The notes beneath the pieces are model-generated. The model did not search any database. It was not told the origin of the DNA and worked only from the letters and a program-made list of their open reading frames with translations. 64,000 nt of DNA. Origin: Stropharia rugosoannulata. Its lineage: Eukaryota; Basidiomycota; Agaricomycetes; Agaricales; Strophariaceae. The stretch spans positions 4,154,001-4,218,000 of the forward strand of contig JANCIK010000001.1 in NCBI GenBank assembly GCA_028532985.1. Direction: 5' to 3'. Shown here piece by piece: positions 60,249-64,000 of the stretch. Each line of letters opens with the position of its first letter. Position 1 is the stretch's first letter. A program made the translations under genes and the position numbers.

Positions 60249-60581
60249 TGGCCACCGGGAAAGAAGACGAAACTTGGACGAAACGGCAACGAAACTGTAG
60301 TTTGTAGCTTCGGAGACTCGGCAGCATGGTAATTTGTGTATTTGCTGTGTGGTTGTATTAGGAATCATGGTCACAGACCGCGTATCGCCGTCACAACATC
60401 CGATTTCTGTCTACAGTCTCGCCCAGTCACTGCGGCAACATTTGAAAATTTGCGTTAGATTGCGTTAAAGCTGTGGATCTGCTTGGTCAGTTAATACTCT
60501 ATCGTACTATACTGCTTGTCTGATTGATCTCCTTGCATTTGGGCTCCGCGTGTTTAAGTGGCCTGAACATATTTGGAACAT
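60249..60581. other. Divergent promoter region
   Basis: 333 bp between the COX14-like gene (-) and the SET gene (+), probably a shared bidirectional promoter. TGCGTTAGATTGCGTTAAAG at 60448-60467 is a short direct repeat. Confidence 0.5.
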
Positions 60582-62611
60582 ATGCCCTATCCCCATAGCA
60601 GTCAACTCAACACCCTTGAAACTTGGTGCGCAAGTAATGGGATTATCCTCAGCGATGGAATACGGCTTGTGATTGGCTATCAAACTGGCAATGGGATCAG
60701 TGTCGTTTCGATGGACAAGGCTATCGAACATCGCACGACTCGTACGCATTTGTGATGCTGACAGGAAACATGTTTAGCAATTTTCTTTTGCCAAGTTGTC
60801 AAAATACCTAAATCATCGGTTCTCTCCGTCAAGTCTTGTTCTCTGGCAGCCGTCATTCCTGCTGCGCCATATGGACATGCTGCGCAGCTTTCACTATCTC
60901 TTGCTCTCTACTCGGAAATGTATGTCATTCACAAATTTCGCTCCACACCAGGGCCATCTTTCTAACATAATACGATCTCTGCGGTATCAGGTTAATGGGT
61001 TCTGACTCCCGTTGGTACGGATACCTCCAATCGTTCCCCGAGGGGACAGTGGATATGCCTATTTTCTGGAACCAAGAGACCGACGATGATCGAGGAGGCC
61101 CTCCTACTAAGACTGTTACTACAGCGAATATGTTTCTCGTCGGAACAGAATGCGCAAGGTTACGAGATCAATCAGTGACTCATACCCGAACATTACTGGT
61201 TTGTTCATTTCATAGAATTTATGCTAACACAGCTCACGCGACTTCATGCAGGAGGAGATAAATCAATTTTACTATGAAATTGCTAAGCCGATCCTACTAA
61301 AGCATTCAGACACTTGGGGAGCCTCGGGGGAGGTCACTACATCGCCCCTTAACCTGAAAGGCTTCCACCGCGCATTTTCTCTGGTCTCATCTCGTGCCTT
61401 TTTAGTTGATGCATACCATGGGCTAGCGATGGTTCCTATAGCTGATGCGTTAGTTTCTAACCTTTAAGTTTTACCTATATCCAAAACTGACATCTCCCCG
61501 ACAGATTTAATCACATCCTCGAAAACCACGTCCATCTTGAGGTAAGAGTTTCACTTGCCTTCACACCATTTTTATTTTTTTGTCTCAGTGTCCCTTTACA
61601 GAGCGACTACAACGTCTGCCCTGAGTGTGGTTCCTTATACGAATGCTCCCATGATAGGGACGAGAATGGATTTCAGTCGGCCGAGGCGCTCACCGTGTCA
61701 GGCTGCGACAATAACGACGGATACTACGAGATGGTATCTAATACCGCTATCCCACCCAACACGGAGATCTTCAACACCTATGGTGAAGACTTATCAAACG
61801 CCCAGCTGCTTAACCAGTACGGCTTTATCCTTGACGTGAATGACAATGACCGTTTGACCTGGGATCTTGCGGATATCTTGGGTACGCTTACTCCGTCTAT
61901 GTCTACATCATTCTATTCGCCTATGGAGCTGAATAACCTTGCTCACCGCCTTCTATCGATGCTCCCCGATGGAGAACATACACTATCGAATTCACAACTA
62001 GTGTATATTGAGACGTCGGCAGAACATCCCTTTTGCCTCAACTCCGACGGCGCTATGTCCTCTCCCCTATGGGCTATACTCTTTCTCCTATCTGCTCGGG
62101 ACCGTGGACCTCACAGCGAGACATCTCAGACGCTACTATTCGAACTTCTGACACTGCAACTTGATCTCGAATCTTCAGGTATTGGGGATAATGAAGATAT
62201 AGACACAGACACGGACTCGAGCCCTTGCATCATGGATGACAGTGAAAACATTAAACCCTATATCTCTGAACTCGGGGAACCCAGAGACCCTGCTCAACAC
62301 GTTCTTCTCAGCATCTGTCGCCTCGCGGTGCAACTGTGCACCTATCGGAAAGCGAATAGTGGGCCGAAGGGATATACCAATGAACAGCTCTACGACATTC
62401 TCGATTCGGATGAGGTACGACGCCTGTCTCTGCCTAACGTATATCAGCGCTAACATTTATGCTTCTTTCCAAACAGTACGGAGACGGCAGCGAGGGGAGA
62501 CGTGTGAAAATGGCCGCATCGCTACTTATTGGGGAACGGTCTATCCTAGACGCGTGTGCCTCTTCCTGGACCGTAGTCGCTCATGCCGTTAAGGGGACGG
62601 TGCAGACATGA
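60582..62611 (+). CDS. SET-domain protein lysine methyltransferase (SETD6/RKM/Set10 type)
   Basis: A multi-exon gene from the ATG at 60582 (MPYPHSSQLNTLETWCASNG) to the TGA at 62609-62611. The N-terminal part of the split SET domain reads LETWCASNGIIL, then KIPKSSVLSVKSCSLAAVIP. After an inserted helical region (SRWYGYLQSFP) come HRAFSLVSSRAFLVDAYHG, MVPIADAFNHILENHVHLE (the NH motif that binds S-adenosylmethionine), a Cys-rich insert (CPECGSLYECSHD), and YEMVSNTAIPPNTEIFNTYG followed by EDLSNAQLLNQYGF. The C-terminal helical domain contains HRLLSMLPDG and ends LIGERSILDACASSW. Relatives methylate ribosomal proteins, elongation factors or nuclear proteins. The substrate here is not predictable. 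All core SET motifs are present. Confidence 0.88.
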
Positions 62612-63776
62612 ACGTTTGAACTTCAATACCCTCAAACAACATATTACATGCGCATGATCCGCTTCAGTATCAGCATGGCACCCACAACTTACGAGTACTT
62701 GTAAAAGGGTCTAAATATGTACAGGTTCGTCAGGGTTTGTCTGTAATAGCACCCAAAATAGCATGTATGTATCGTCCATGTGGCATTTGTCAAGCTGACA
62801 TCATGTATCAAGGAAGTATGTATTGGTGTGGTTGTCGAACTGCCATCATGCATCACGAGTGATTAATTCAACGACAAGTATCGTTCATTTTTCGTGTTCG
62901 AACACAGTAATATTGGTAACCCTTCCATTGATCTCCTACGAAAAAGGGCTTTCTGCATTCTCGCCTGTACTGCAGCAGTACTAAGGATATAGGTGGACAT
63001 GCTCTTACAGCATGGATGCGCAACCCTCGAGCCTACTACAACACAGCCCATTGTTAGGTGGTTGGGCATAACCCAGCACTGTACCAACTCCATGGACATG
63101 AAAAAGCAAAGAAAAGCGATGACAATCACACAGTAGAACTGATTTAGAACGGACTTTGCCATAGCAAATAAATAACTCACTCGAGGGTAAGGACTCATAA
63201 TATTGATCTCCGACGCGCACTGCCACTCTGGTCCGAATAGAACAGATATACGCACATGTAACGCTTAATCTTAGTTCAATCGATACAGTCAAAACGCAGT
63301 CAATACATAGTACCCCGGCGAATGTGGGAAGCGTATAAAGAAACTCCATGAGAACCATACAAAGCATGCATACAAAAATAACACGACAACACTAAAAAAG
63401 AGGTGATTACAACAGAGAGAGAAAATGCAAGAAGTAGGTTGTGTTTAGAGTCCGCTGGGTATGTGCACCCTGTTACCAGTGTACTCCCATAAATATGTGG
63501 CTCTTCCGGAGGGGGAGGTCGGGGTGCATGGCAGCGCCTTGGAACCAATGTCAGGTAGCCAGAGACGCAGGAGTCGTTATTATCCCAGATAGATCCGGTG
63601 AATGCGAAGTAGGGTGGAGTAGATACGGATGTGTTGCAGCGAGATAGTCGGGCACCAGTATAGGTATAGCGTACATGGTGAATGATGAAATTCGTAGTCC
63701 GTCAGCGTGATGTTTGAGCACTTGTTCGTTGAGTGGGTCGATGGCTATAGGCCAAACCGCGACATACGGGAGTCGT
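62612..63776. other. Intergenic, 3' flanks of two convergent genes
   Basis: Lies between the stop of the SET gene (+) and the stop of the kinase (-). Minus-strand open frames at 62863-63548 have no motif and probably reflect the 3' UTR or chance. Confidence 0.5.
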
Positions 63777-64000
63777 TTAAAGGGGCAATGTATACTCAAA
63801 GTCAGGGAACTGGTCCCCGTGCGGGTCTGGGGCGGGAGTCCCGTATACCGACGCTGCGTTATCTTCGGGATAATTATCGAACCTATCAACGGGTCAACTA
63901 TCAGCACGAAAGACAATAAAAAGGCAGTGTGGGAACGGGTGTTACTCACGCGCTAGCGTCCCCATCGCCATTAATGCGCGGCAGATACGGCGCGGTGATT
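63777..64000 (-). CDS. AGC protein kinase, C-terminal end (PKA catalytic subunit type), partial
   Basis: Two exons enter from the right edge: 64000-63950, then a 67-nt intron (GTGAGT...GATAG), then 63882-63777 ending in TAA. The joined product reads ITAPYLPRINGDGDASAFDN, then YPEDNAASVYGTPAPDPHGD, then QFPDFEYTLPL. The pattern 'P-x-(I/L)-P-x-(V/I)-x-GDGDAS-x-F-x-x-YPED' followed by Tyr-Gly, DP(Y/H)G and an F-x-x-F hydrophobic motif is the C-tail of fungal cAMP-dependent protein kinase catalytic subunits. The tail runs six residues past FPDF (EYTLPL), whereas PKA often stops at or near this motif. The kinase domain lies outside the window. Another AGC kinase cannot be fully excluded. Confidence 0.75.

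Noticed and set aside
63551..63949. 132-codon minus-strand open frame at the right edge
   Set aside because: A different frame, joined across a clean GTGAGT...GATAG intron, gives a PKA-type C-tail. The long frame runs through that intron and then the 3' UTR.
1..64000. CRISPR arrays, bacterial operons, rRNA genes or phage-like defence systems
   Set aside because: Nothing of the kind is seen. The window is intron-rich eukaryotic DNA throughout.

Overview
This window is nuclear DNA of a filamentous basidiomycete, most likely an Agaricomycete. The evidence is many short GT-AG introns (about 43-70 nt), a KDZ-class transposase, HET-domain genes, a GCN1 homologue split into many small exons, BTB/POZ and fungal GNAT paralogue pairs, and a remnant of a fungal avidin-like gene. 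Nothing bacterial or organellar is seen. Exon joins given here were derived by hand from splice signals and reading phase. They are firm where a full set of joins is listed and approximate elsewhere.

Layout. 1-8.9 kb: a transposon-type block, all on the minus strand, with two genes of unknown function (one runs off the left edge) and a KDZ transposase that looks decayed in its cysteine cluster. A 1.18-kb intron in one of these genes holds a tRNA-like Pol III unit. 8.9-10.9 kb: gene-poor, with two GC-rich islets. 10.95-13.0 kb: a HET-domain gene (-). 13.7-27.8 kb: a metabolic neighbourhood on the minus strand with an MFS transporter, a PrpF/aconitate-isomerase-family protein, a broken copy of a CaiB-type CoA-transferase and an intact copy of it. 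Between these lie a small secreted protein gene (+) and an avidin-like remnant (+). 28.9-38.2 kb: GCN1 (+), the eIF2-kinase co-activator. 38.5-40.6 kb: a cytochrome P450 (-), convergent with GCN1. 41.6-43.9 kb: a second HET gene (+). 44.2-45.5 kb: an Old Yellow Enzyme (+). 46.4-49.5 kb: two tandem BTB/POZ genes (+). 53.3-59.2 kb: two paralogous GNAT acetyltransferases (+) separated by 3.5 kb of AT-rich DNA. 59.8-60.2 kb: a tiny COX14-like mitochondrial gene (-). 60.6-62.6 kb: a SET-domain lysine methyltransferase (+). 63.8-64.0 kb: the last two exons of a PKA-type AGC kinase (-), cut by the right edge.

How the genes may work together. The transporter, PrpF-type isomerase and CoA-transferase could form a small di/tricarboxylic-acid module, but this rests on family and proximity only. 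GCN1, COX14, the SET protein and the kinase are ordinary housekeeping genes. The most unusual items are the avidin-like remnant with a frameshift and a changed ligand residue, the mosaic CoA-transferase pseudogene, a predicted 2-nt microexon in the COX14-like gene, and two donor sites 4 nt apart in the second BTB gene that would select between two different C-terminal tails.
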